Below, piece after piece: positions 34,115-41,900 of a DNA stretch of 64,000 nt. Position 1 is the first letter of the stretch. Each line of letters opens with the position of its first letter. Position numbers and translations under genes: made by a program. The notes under the pieces are model-generated. The model searched no databases, was not told where the DNA came from, and saw only the letters and a program-made list of their open reading frames with translations. The stretch comes from CAWINH01 sp963837425 (lineage in GTDB: Bacteria > Chloroflexota > Limnocylindria > QHBO01), in NCBI GenBank assembly GCA_963837425.1, contig CAWINH010000002.1:62001-126000 (forward strand). Direction: 5' to 3'.

Positions 34115-34507
34115 ATGAGGGTATCCGAGCTCGCGCAGCTGGCCAGCACCACGTCGACCACCATCCGCTTCTACGAGTCAGAGGGGATCCTGCCCGCGCC
34201 GGCCCGCGGGTCGAATGGCTACCGCGACTACGACGAGACCGACGTATGCCGGACGCGCGTCGTCGTCACCCTCCGCAACCTCGGGATCGAGCTTCCCGAG
34301 GCGGGACGGCTGGCGACGCTGTGTGCCACGGGGCACTGCGACGACATGGTTGGCGGGCTCGCGGCCCGAATCCCCGAGCGGCGCCGGGAGATCGCGGCCG
34401 CCATGGCCGAGCTGGCGCACCTCGACGCCGAGCTGGCCTCGATTGAACGCACGCTCGCGAGCGGCAAGGTCGAGTACGCACTCTGCAACGGAAAGGAGGA
34501 ATGCTGA
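34115..34507 (+). CDS. MerR family metal-responsive transcriptional regulator
   Basis: The 130-residue protein has the MerR N-terminus (MRVSELAQLASTTSTTIRFY, ESEGILPAPARGSNGYRDYD) and the coiled-coil dimer helix. Cys occur at 45, 70, 75, 124 and 130; the pair C124/C130 in the C-terminal loop and C70/C75 at the helix start occupy places where MerR, ZntR and CueR bind metal. The ATG is 6 bp after the TAGAGT box. The stop codon overlaps the ATG of a 17-residue Cys peptide by 1 nt, and the codons for GKEE form its Shine-Dalgarno. No metal transporter lies next to it. Confidence 0.88.
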   Translation: MRVSELAQLASTTSTTIRFYESEGILPAPARGSNGYRDYDETDVCRTRVVVTLRNLGIELPEAGRLATLCATGHCDDMVGGLAARIPERRREIAAAMAELAHLDAELASIERTLASGKVEYALCNGKEEC

Positions 34508-34560
34508 TGTGGACCCGATGCGACTGTCCGGACGACTGCGACTGCGGCCCCTGCTGCTGA
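34507..34560 (+). CDS. 17-residue peptide with six cysteines, translationally coupled to MerR
   Basis: The frame encodes MWTRCDCPDDCDCGPCC, with Cys at 5, 7, 11, 13, 16 and 17. Translation is well supported by sequence: GGAGG at 34495-34499, inside AAAGGAGGA, lies 7 nt before the ATG, and the ATG shares one base with the MerR stop (TGATG). The CxC, CxxxC and CC spacing resembles metallothionein-type metal binding. A role as metal buffer, carrier or sensor aid for the MerR signal is inference. It is too short for standard gene callers. Confidence 0.75.
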   Translation: MWTRCDCPDDCDCGPCC

Positions 34561-34639
34561 CGTAGGCCACGCCACCGCGGTCGGCTCGCGAGCGACCGCG
34601 GCTCGGCACGTTCGGCCGGCTCCCCACCCCCGCGCGGGC

Positions 34640-34767
34640 GTGCGCCCAGTGAACGCATCGGACACCGAGCACTCCGTTTGGGGCCCAAATGTCACGCCTG
34701 GTGAACAGATTGGCCCTCAAAGGCCTGATGTCACCCGCCCGATGGCCGATGTGCACGCCGGGCGCAC
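34640..34767 (+). repeat. 128-bp dispersed element, copy 4
   Basis: The left arm is identical to copy 3; the middle is diverged (GAGCACTCCGTTTGGGGCCC) and the right arm ends GATGTGCACGCCGGGCGCAC. With copy 3 it brackets the MerR-peptide cassette in the same orientation. It lies just before the convergent MFS gene's stop. Confidence 0.9.
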
Positions 34768-34797
34768 ATCCACGGACGACGGAGGCGAGCGCCGGGC

Positions 34798-36096
34798 CTA
34801 TCCCTTCTCCGAACCGACCTCCTCCGCCGAGCGGACCGGGTCGGATGCACGGACCGGGTCGGAGGCGGCCTTCTCCCGCCGGGCGAGGAACACGAACGGC
34901 AACGCGACGACCTCGATCACGGCTGAGACGAGGTACGAGGCCCCGTACCCGCCCACGTCCGCGACGCGCCCGAGCGCCGGCTGGGCCACGACGCCGCCGC
35001 TCGACCCCATCAACGAATCGAACGAGAGGACCGTCGCGCGCTGGTCGGACGGGATGAGCCCGTTGATGAACGCCGAGCGGATGGGTCCCACCACCGAGAA
35101 CACGAGGGACCAACCGGCCAGCAGGACCAGCGCCAGCACGAAGTTCGAGGTCAGGCCGAGCAGCGCCAGCGCGACCACGCTCACCGCGCCGCCGGCGAGC
35201 AGGGCATCGGTTCGGAGCCGGACGCGCCGCCGAACCCATGGCACCAGCAGACCGCCCAGGATCTGGACCCCGGCCACGATCGCGGCCGCCAGGCCGGCGA
35301 TGCTGTACGCAGTCGCGTCGCCGTAGAGCTGGAGCAGGTACGGCTGGGCGGCGTAGAACGCGTAGATCCCGACCCCCGCGGAGAACGGGGCCGCGAGCAT
35401 GAGCCAGCGGACGGGCCGATTCCGGAGCCCGTTGTCGATCGAGCCCCGGACGACGGTTCGCATCGCCTGCACGGGGCCGGTGTCCCGGGCCGGTGTGAAG
35501 CCGATGTCGCGCATGAAGCGGATGGCGACGAGCGCCGTGATGGCCAGCAGCGCCGCCCGCAGGATGTACGGCACGCCGAGGTTCGTAACCTGGGCGATGA
35601 CCCCGCCGGCGACGGTGCCGACGAGCATCGCGCCGCCGCCGACCGCCTGTGCCCGGCCGAACACGTGCTCGAGGTGCCCCTGGAAGCCGGTTGCCTGCAG
35701 GGCGTCGACCAGCCAGGCCTCTGTCGCGCCGGAGAAGAACGTGAAGCCCAGCCCCAGCAGGACCGATGCGATCGCCCACCCCCACAGCGAGGCGTGGATC
35801 TGCCACATGACGAGGTAGAGGAGGGTGGACCCGAAGAGCGTCGCGGCGCCCAGGACGTAGCTGAACTGCCGGCCACGGGTATCGGCCACGACGCCGGTCG
35901 GCACCTCGAAGAGGACCATCCCCGCGGTGAAAAACGCGTTCGCGGCGAACGCCTCGGTGTTGTTCAGTCCCGCGTCGAGCAGAAAGATCGTGTTGATGCC
36001 CCAGATCAGCGATGAGGCGAGCGTGGTGAGCAGGGTGAGCGACAGGTACGTGCGCTCGACGGATCTGGCCGGATCGGCGGCGGGCGGCGGGGACAT
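34798..36096 (-). CDS. MFS transporter
   Basis: The 432-residue protein has 12 predicted membrane segments, with FEVPTGVVADTRGRQFSYVL after segment 2 as the MFS signature loop. The N-terminus is polar (MSPPPAADPARSVER) and the C-terminal tail has a duplicated SDPVRASDPVR. The closest type by eye is the group of DHA1/macrolide-efflux-like carriers; substrate is unknown. It converges on the MerR cassette. Confidence 0.85.
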   Translation of the reverse strand: MSPPPAADPARSVERTYLSLTLLTTLASSLIWGINTIFLLDAGLNNTEAFAANAFFTAGMVLFEVPTGVVADTRGRQFSYVLGAATLFGSTLLYLVMWQIHASLWGWAIASVLLGLGFTFFSGATEAWLVDALQATGFQGHLEHVFGRAQAVGGGAMLVGTVAGGVIAQVTNLGVPYILRAALLAITALVAIRFMRDIGFTPARDTGPVQAMRTVVRGSIDNGLRNRPVRWLMLAAPFSAGVGIYAFYAAQPYLLQLYGDATAYSIAGLAAAIVAGVQILGGLLVPWVRRRVRLRTDALLAGGAVSVVALALLGLTSNFVLALVLLAGWSLVFSVVGPIRSAFINGLIPSDQRATVLSFDSLMGSSGGVVAQPALGRVADVGGYGASYLVSAVIEVVALPFVFLARREKAASDPVRASDPVRSAEEVGSEKG

Positions 36097-36239
36097 ACGG
36101 GCTACCTGGCAGGGCGCTGAGCGGGGAGGATAGCAACTTGCGCGCGAGGATCACGCCTGGACGCTGGCCACGTCGCCTACGTCCACCGCGCGCCCGTCGC
36201 TGTCAGACCCCGGTTGTGCGGCACGCAGCGGCTCGCTGT

Positions 36240-36367
36240 GTGCGCCGAGTGAACGCATCGGACACCGAACCCCCGGCTTTCTGCCCAGATGTCACGCCGG
36301 GTGCACATTTCGGGCCGTTTGGGCCCGATTTCACCCGCCCGATGTCCGATGTGCACGCCTGGCGCAC
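36240..36367 (+). repeat. 128-bp dispersed element, copy 5
   Basis: Ends are GTGCGCCGAGTGAACGCATC and GATGTGCACGCCTGGCGCAC. It occupies the 346-bp gap between the divergent MFS gene and the next membrane-protein gene, upstream of a TATAGT box at about 36411-36416. Confidence 0.92.
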
Positions 36368-36442
36368 ACGAAGGGCGCAGGCGCGCACGCGAGGCGTCCG
36401 CGCGGGTCTATAGTCCGCGCTGATCAATGGCGGGGGTGACGG

Positions 36443-36811
36443 TTGTACTTTCCGATATCGAGCTGGCTCCCGGCATTCGCGGCGACGGTCGCCGTCGAGG
36501 CACCGATCGTGGTCCTCGCATTCCGACCGGTCACGGACAACCTCGCCGCGATCGCCATCGTCCTTCTCTTCGGGAATCTCGCCACCCATCTCGGCATCTG
36601 GTATCTCCTCACCCAGCTGCTCGTCCCCGGATCGTTGGCGTTTGCCGCAACGGCCGAGAGCTGGGCGGTGGTCGGTGAGGCGTTGCTGTTCTGGGCGGCC
36701 TTCCCGCGGGTATCGGTTCCTCGAGCCTTTGTTACGGCGGCTGTCGCGAACGCCGCGTCGTTCCTGTTCGGTCTCTTCGTCGGGTCCGTCTTGCCCACTG
36801 TCTTTGCGTGA
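36443..36811 (+). CDS. small multi-pass membrane protein
   Basis: The 122-residue protein starts at TTG 36443 after GGGGG at 36432-36436 and has about four hydrophobic segments (AFAATVAVEAPIVVLAF, LAAIAIVLLFGNLATHLGIW, VVGEALLFWAAF, and a final AASFLFGLFVGSVLP). No ATG or GTG fits this frame nearby. I recognise no family. Its stop overlaps the GTG start of the Kelch protein (GTGA), so both are translationally coupled. Confidence 0.6.
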   Translation: MYFPISSWLPAFAATVAVEAPIVVLAFRPVTDNLAAIAIVLLFGNLATHLGIWYLLTQLLVPGSLAFAATAESWAVVGEALLFWAAFPRVSVPRAFVTAAVANAASFLFGLFVGSVLPTVFA

Positions 36812-38304
36812 GCGCCAGGAGGAAACGAACCGTGCGGTGCCATAGAGCTGGAGTCGTGGCAACGGGCACTGCCACGCTCGCCCTTCTCGTCACGGGTTGC
36901 GGGAATAGCGTGACGCCGTCGCCAAGCAACCCGCCGAGCGCTGCGCCATCGGCGTCGGCATCGGCCTTGCCGTCGGCAAGTGCAGCCGCACAGACGGCAG
37001 CCCCGAGCACTGGCCAGCCCGCCTGGCAGCCGACCGGGTCCATGGCCGCGGACCACCCCGACATCCACATGCACGCCCTGAAGGACGGGCGGGTGCTCGT
37101 CATCGGGGAGGACACGACGGCCGGCCTGTGGGATCCGGCCACCGGCGAGTGGCATGCGACCGCTGGCCTGAACAACCCGCGAACCAACTTCGCATCCGTC
37201 CTGCTGCCGGATGGGCGGGTGCTCGTGGCCGGCGGCCTCAACGACCAGGGGCAGTCGTACTCGAGCGCCTACCTGTTCGATCCCGCGACCGAGTCATGGG
37301 AGAAGGCCGCCGGGCTCATGGTCCAGGCACGGACGAACCCGTCGGCCGCCGTACTCCCCGATGGCCGGGTCCTCGTCGCGGGAGGCTACTTCCACGTCGA
37401 GCCGAGCTTCGGCCGGGTGAATGACGGCATCGTCCTCGCGGCGCAGAGACCGGTTGGCAATCCCGGCGAGGGGACTCCTCCCGGCTGGGCCGATGTGATC
37501 CCGGGACCGTACGGGTCGGCCCTCGCCACGGCCGAGATCTTCGATCCGGGCACCGGCCAATGGTCGTCAACCGGACCCATGCATTTCGCCCGCAACGGCC
37601 CGGCGATGACGCCGCTCGGGGACGGGCGGATCCTGGTCGTTGGATCGCTTGACTACCCGAATACCGGCGTTGAGGTTGGCGGCGGCGCCCTGGACAGCGC
37701 GGAGATCTTCGATCCATCGACCGGCCGATTCAGCCTCGCCGGCTCGTTCCCCGCGCTGGACCTGTCGGGGCCGGAGGCGGCGGGCTTCGACCTCGGTTCC
37801 GCACCGACGATCTCTCGTGTCGGCCAGCTCGTGCCGCTGCCGGATGGCGGGGCCGTGCTCATCGATCACGCCGGCTACTGGAAGCACGCGGGAATTGCCA
37901 CCCGCTCCCTTCGATTCGACGCGGCCTCCGGAGAGTGGAGCGAGATCGGCGACACGTACATCGAGGCGACGGACCCGGGGTCCGCGGAGGAGTACGTCTC
38001 GCCCGGGACGCCGCGCTTCAACCCCGCGGTCACCCCACTGGCCGACGGCCGTGTGCTCGTGGCGGGCGGTGATGGAGGGTCAACCGGCGGGCCACCCAGC
38101 CTTGCGTCGGCGGTCGTCTACGACCCGGTTTCGGACAGCTGGAGCAATCTGCCGGACATGCCCGAGGTGCGGAGCGGTGCCTCCGCCGTTCTCCTCGGTG
38201 ACGGCGCAGTCCTCGTGGTCGGTGGATCCGACTACGCGAGCGACGGCACCCCGCTGCCCCTCCGATCCGCAATCATCCTCAGCCCGGTCGGGACCGCCAA
38301 CTGA
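36808..38304 (+). CDS. Kelch-repeat lipoprotein
   Basis: The 498-residue protein has a lipoprotein signal ending LLVTGC, a Ser/Ala/Pro linker, and Kelch-type repeats: DGRVLVAGGLNDQGQSYSSA, then LFDPATESWEKA, DGRVLVAGGYF, IFDPGTGQWSSTGPM, DGRILVVG and YDPVSDSWSNLPDM. The alternation of 'DGRVLVxGG' and 'YDPxTxxW' gives about six blades, so it folds as a surface-exposed propeller. Ligand is unknown. It is coupled to the membrane protein gene upstream. Confidence 0.88.
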   Translation: MSARRKRTVRCHRAGVVATGTATLALLVTGCGNSVTPSPSNPPSAAPSASASALPSASAAAQTAAPSTGQPAWQPTGSMAADHPDIHMHALKDGRVLVIGEDTTAGLWDPATGEWHATAGLNNPRTNFASVLLPDGRVLVAGGLNDQGQSYSSAYLFDPATESWEKAAGLMVQARTNPSAAVLPDGRVLVAGGYFHVEPSFGRVNDGIVLAAQRPVGNPGEGTPPGWADVIPGPYGSALATAEIFDPGTGQWSSTGPMHFARNGPAMTPLGDGRILVVGSLDYPNTGVEVGGGALDSAEIFDPSTGRFSLAGSFPALDLSGPEAAGFDLGSAPTISRVGQLVPLPDGGAVLIDHAGYWKHAGIATRSLRFDAASGEWSEIGDTYIEATDPGSAEEYVSPGTPRFNPAVTPLADGRVLVAGGDGGSTGGPPSLASAVVYDPVSDSWSNLPDMPEVRSGASAVLLGDGAVLVVGGSDYASDGTPLPLRSAIILSPVGTAN

Positions 38305-38343
38305 CCAAGGCGCCGGCCATAGCACCGCCCGTATCCTTCCGGC

Positions 38344-39090
38344 ATGGCGCCCCGCCGACTCTCTGCGACGAGCGCCGGCGACCTCCTCGCGTATCTCCTG
38401 AGCCCGCGCGCCGGTGTCCCGCCGGTGGAGGCCGCCGCCGACTCCCTGGCCGATGAGCTGGCCGGCTGGCTGCGCTCTCATTCCCGCTTCCGCGCATTCG
38501 CGAATGCGCATCGCGACAAGATCCGCAAGAAGCTGCGTCTGGCTCGCGACGCCGATGCGCGATCCGACGTCCGCGCGGAGCTCCTCGTCGCTCGCCAGCT
38601 GCTCGCTGAACGGAGGATCCAGCTCGCCTTCGAAGCCGCGGGCACCCGGAGCGGCGGACCGGACTTCACGGTGACCTTCCGCGGCGGCCCGTCGTTCAAC
38701 CTGGAGGTCACCCGGCCGCGCCCGGCCGCGGGGGGGCCGGACGCCACGCGGGCCATCCTCCCCAAGCTGCGCCAGCTGCCGAGCGGAGCCGCCAACGTCG
38801 TGCTCCTGGCCGTGGCCGGAGATATCGCCGCGTGGGATGTCGCCGGCTCGGTGCGCGCCGTCCGCGCCTTGGCCGATGCCAAGGAAGAGGAGTTCTTCGC
38901 CCGCCGCGGGTTCGCCGGGACCCGTGACTTCTACGAACGTTTCCTGCGGCTGAGCGCGGTGATCACCTGGTCGGAGGCGAAGAGTGCCTCAGGGAGGGCC
39001 GAGGCCTGGGTCAACGGCTCCGCCCGCATCAGCGTGCCAGCCGGCGCGCTGCGCACCTGCCTCGACGCGCTTCGAGGGGCCGACCGGTAA
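38344..39090 (+). CDS. protein of unknown function, possibly restriction-endonuclease-like
   Basis: The 248-residue soluble protein has a helical N-terminal half (LADELAGWLRSHSRFRAFAN) and a C-terminal part with GPDFTVTFRGGPSFNLEVTR, followed by VVLLAVAGDIAAWDV. The D-x9/12-ExT layout between strands resembles the core of PD-(D/E)xK nucleases, but the Lys is replaced by Thr, so activity is doubtful. A TATCCT box lies six bases before the ATG. I recognise no named family. Confidence 0.65.
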   Translation: MAPRRLSATSAGDLLAYLLSPRAGVPPVEAAADSLADELAGWLRSHSRFRAFANAHRDKIRKKLRLARDADARSDVRAELLVARQLLAERRIQLAFEAAGTRSGGPDFTVTFRGGPSFNLEVTRPRPAAGGPDATRAILPKLRQLPSGAANVVLLAVAGDIAAWDVAGSVRAVRALADAKEEEFFARRGFAGTRDFYERFLRLSAVITWSEAKSASGRAEAWVNGSARISVPAGALRTCLDALRGADR

Positions 39091-39212
39091 CGCCCTGCGT
39101 TTCCTTTCCCGTGGGGGTCCGGTGCATAATGCGAGGGTGACGGAGGGGGCAGTGGCCGCCACGCACGTTAAGGGGAACCTTGATCCTTCCCTGTGCCCAA
39201 AAGGAGAAGGCG

Positions 39213-39695
39213 GTGAAGAAGTTCCTTGCGTCCATGGCGGTTGGTGTGCTTGCAGTCGGCGTGCTCGCCGGGCCTGCATTGGCGGCCAAGCCGGTCCACG
39301 ACAAAGGGGCGCCTTACACGGGGCTCTTCGAGGCTCCCGCAGGCTCCCTCTGCGACTTCGACTATCGACAGACCTACACCGAGCAGGACACGTATACCTT
39401 ATTCAGCGATGGCCGGGTCAAGTTGCAGATCAAGGTCAGCGACGTGAACCTGAACCTGGACACCGGCGCCACACTGCACGAATCCGTGACGTTCCAGATC
39501 ACCGACTACCCGGATGGTCGTGAACGGCAGTCGGGCGTCTTCTGGAAGCTCCGTGACGAGAACGGAAAGCTCGTTGTCGTCTACGCGGGGCAGCTCCTCT
39601 TTGACGCGTCCTTCAACCTGGTGAAGTTCACGCCAAACTCGGACCCGGGCTTTGCCCAGGCGATCTGCACTGCGCTCGGAGGCAAACCCGCGTAG
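39213..39695 (+). CDS. small secreted protein
   Basis: From GTG 39213 the 160-residue protein has a clear signal peptide (KKFLASMAVGVLAVGVLAGP, cleavage after ALA) and a beta-rich mature part with two Cys (LCDFDYRQTYTEQDTY, and AICTAL near the end). AGGAGAAGG lies just upstream of the GTG. A CATAAT box at 39125-39130 could be the -10, giving a leader of about 75 nt. Function is unknown. Confidence 0.75.
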   Translation: MKKFLASMAVGVLAVGVLAGPALAAKPVHDKGAPYTGLFEAPAGSLCDFDYRQTYTEQDTYTLFSDGRVKLQIKVSDVNLNLDTGATLHESVTFQITDYPDGRERQSGVFWKLRDENGKLVVVYAGQLLFDASFNLVKFTPNSDPGFAQAICTALGGKPA

Positions 39696-39758
39696 GCATT
39701 GCAGCCTGAAACGGTGGGCGGCCCACGGGTCCCTGCCCGCAAACACCGCCTCCGTCGC

Positions 39759-39798
39759 CCACCCCCCGCGGCTCGGCTTCCGAAAGCGCGGGGGGTGG
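39759..39798 (+). terminator. 12-bp hairpin after the secreted protein gene
   Basis: CCACCCCCCGCG and CGCGGGGGGTGG pair perfectly around a 16-nt loop, 64 nt after the stop at 39695. It is the strongest structure in this 245-bp gap. No T-tract follows. Confidence 0.6.
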
Positions 39799-39940
39799 AC
39801 TCGTGGTCCCGCCAACCGCGCGTGGCGCAACCGGTTGTCACCCCTTGCGCTGGCTGACGGCGCAGAGCAGGATCTTCGAACGCGCACGGTAGGGAGGGAG
39901 GGCCCTGCCCGATCCATCATTCGCGCCGGATTTTGTCCTG

Positions 39941-41887
39941 GTGGTGGTTGCGGCTTGGCTGGGCGCCACCATGCTGGCCCGCGCCCCGCGCCGGGCCGGG
40001 TCTGGCCTCTTCGCACTCCTGAGCCTCACGGTGGCCGTCTGGTCGGGGGCCTGGATCGTGCGGCGCCTTTCGAGCGTCCAGGAAGTGTCCTCGCTGGCTG
40101 GGTCCATCACGGCAATGGCCGGTTCGCTCCTGCCAGCCCTCCTGGCTCACCTCGTGCTGGTGCTCGCCGTCGGTCGCCCGTGGAGCAGGTTGCAGCGTGG
40201 CGTGCTCGTCCTCGCATACCTCGTGGCGATCTCCTTCGGCGGGCTCTCCGCGGTCGCCCGCGAAAACCGTGCCTTCGGGCCGAACGTCACCGTCCTGGGA
40301 GTGCCAGGCCTCGCGATCGACTGGACCTGGATCGCCTTCCGCATTGGGCTGCTGGGGCTGGCGGCATGGTGGATCTGGGCGGAGCAGGCCGGCCACGGCC
40401 GCGAACGCCCACGACCGCAGCTCGTTCCGCTGCTCGGTGCGGTCCTGTTCGGCGCGATGGGCGGAACGGCCACCATCGTTCTGGACCAGCTCGGCGGGCC
40501 GTCGTGGCCCGGGACGACGCTGCTCGCCATCGGCTTCGTGTTCGCCGCGTACAGCACCTTCCGCAGCGACCTGTTTTTCGCGCCCGATACCGCGCGCCGC
40601 ATCCTCTCCTATTCGTTGAGTGGCGCTCTGCTTGTGGCCGTGGTGGCGGCCGGGGCCTCCACAATCGACACGGCGATGCGACGGTCACTCGGATTGGACA
40701 ACCCACTCCCCATCGCCATCCTCCTGGTGCTGACGCTCTCCTTCTTCGATCCGGCACGCGCCGCCCTGCAGCGCCTCGTCGGGCCGCGTCGCGAGGACAA
40801 TGCCCTTCGGCGCATCCGCGTGGCACTCGGGGGCGACACCTTGGATGCCGGTCCCCGGGACCGGGTGGAGACGGTCCTGGATATGGTGGGCCGCGCCGTG
40901 GGAAGCACCGCGCTCAGCCTCGTTGACGGGCACGGCACCCGTCGATCAGGCGCAGGCCCGATCGAACAGGACGCGGCCGCCCTGGTCATCCCCATGGAGG
41001 ACGGCGGCAGCCTGCTGGTCGGGCTGAAGCAAAGCGGATTGCCGTACACGCCACGTGACCGTCGGCTGCTCCGACAGGCAGCCGCCTACATCGCTTCCAG
41101 CCTCGAGCTGGCAGATGTCGCCGGCCAGCAGGCGGATGCACTGGTCGGCCTCGAGCGGCGCCAGACGGCCCTCCGCTCGTTGGAGAATGAGCTCGCTTCC
41201 ACATTCACCGAGGCGCCGAGGCAGGACCAGCGGCTGGACGTGTTCGCCCTGGGGACGCTCAACGTCGAGCGGAGCGGGGCCCCGATTCGCGCCTGGGGCG
41301 GCCCCAAGGCCGGGACGCGGCAGGCGGAGGGAATCTTCGCCTTCCTCCTGGACCGGGGTGAACGCGGGGCGGACAAGGACGAGATCGTCGCGCTGATCTG
41401 GCCCGATACCGACCTAGACCGTGCCGACCTCGCATTCCACCGCACGCTCGGCGGACTGCGCCGGACGCTGGCCCCGGACGGCCGCCTGCCGAGCGGGGAG
41501 GTCATCGCGTTCCACAACGATCGCTATCGGCTCAACCCGGACCTCGTGCGCTGGAGCGACATCGCGGAGTTCGAGGAACAGCTGGAGGCCGCGCGGATCG
41601 CTCCGGATCCGAGCGAGGCCGATGCTGCCCTGGAAGCCGCACGACGGCTGTACCGCGGCGATTATCTCGATGACTGCCCGTTCTACGGCGACAGCGCCGA
41701 GGTGGAAGAGCGGCGACAGCTCCTCCGGGGACGGTTCACGGACCTCCTGCTGGCGCTCGCCGAGCGTCACGAAGCGCGCGAGGATCGACGCTCGGCAGCG
41801 AGCTACTACCGGGAGGCGCTGCGCGTGAATGACGGCGAGTGCGAGCCGGCGGAGCGGGCGATGCGTCGGATGCACGCCCCAATCTGA
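39941..41887 (+). CDS. membrane-tethered SARP/BTAD transcriptional regulator
   Basis: The 648-residue protein joins a membrane sensor to a SARP output. Residues about 1-225 hold six to seven membrane segments, like the 7TM input modules of some sensor kinases. A GAF-like part follows (about 290-400, RVETVLDMVGRAVGSTALSL, LLVGLKQSGLPYTPRDRRLL). Residues 432-530 are a winged helix (LDVFALGTLNVERSGAPIRA) and about 540-648 the BTAD helices (RRLYRGDYLDDCPFYGDSAE). There is no kinase domain. The GTG at 39941 is a conservative start; a CTG at 39905 with GGGAGGG upstream is an alternative. Confidence 0.8.
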   Translation: MVVAAWLGATMLARAPRRAGSGLFALLSLTVAVWSGAWIVRRLSSVQEVSSLAGSITAMAGSLLPALLAHLVLVLAVGRPWSRLQRGVLVLAYLVAISFGGLSAVARENRAFGPNVTVLGVPGLAIDWTWIAFRIGLLGLAAWWIWAEQAGHGRERPRPQLVPLLGAVLFGAMGGTATIVLDQLGGPSWPGTTLLAIGFVFAAYSTFRSDLFFAPDTARRILSYSLSGALLVAVVAAGASTIDTAMRRSLGLDNPLPIAILLVLTLSFFDPARAALQRLVGPRREDNALRRIRVALGGDTLDAGPRDRVETVLDMVGRAVGSTALSLVDGHGTRRSGAGPIEQDAAALVIPMEDGGSLLVGLKQSGLPYTPRDRRLLRQAAAYIASSLELADVAGQQADALVGLERRQTALRSLENELASTFTEAPRQDQRLDVFALGTLNVERSGAPIRAWGGPKAGTRQAEGIFAFLLDRGERGADKDEIVALIWPDTDLDRADLAFHRTLGGLRRTLAPDGRLPSGEVIAFHNDRYRLNPDLVRWSDIAEFEEQLEAARIAPDPSEADAALEAARRLYRGDYLDDCPFYGDSAEVEERRQLLRGRFTDLLLALAERHEAREDRRSAASYYREALRVNDGECEPAERAMRRMHAPI

Positions 41888-41900
41888 CCCTCGCGCCGAG

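Noticed and set aside
34178..36154. 658-residue minus-strand frame across MerR and the MFS gene
   Set aside because: It is an off-frame reading of the MFS gene that continues antisense through MerR and an element copy.
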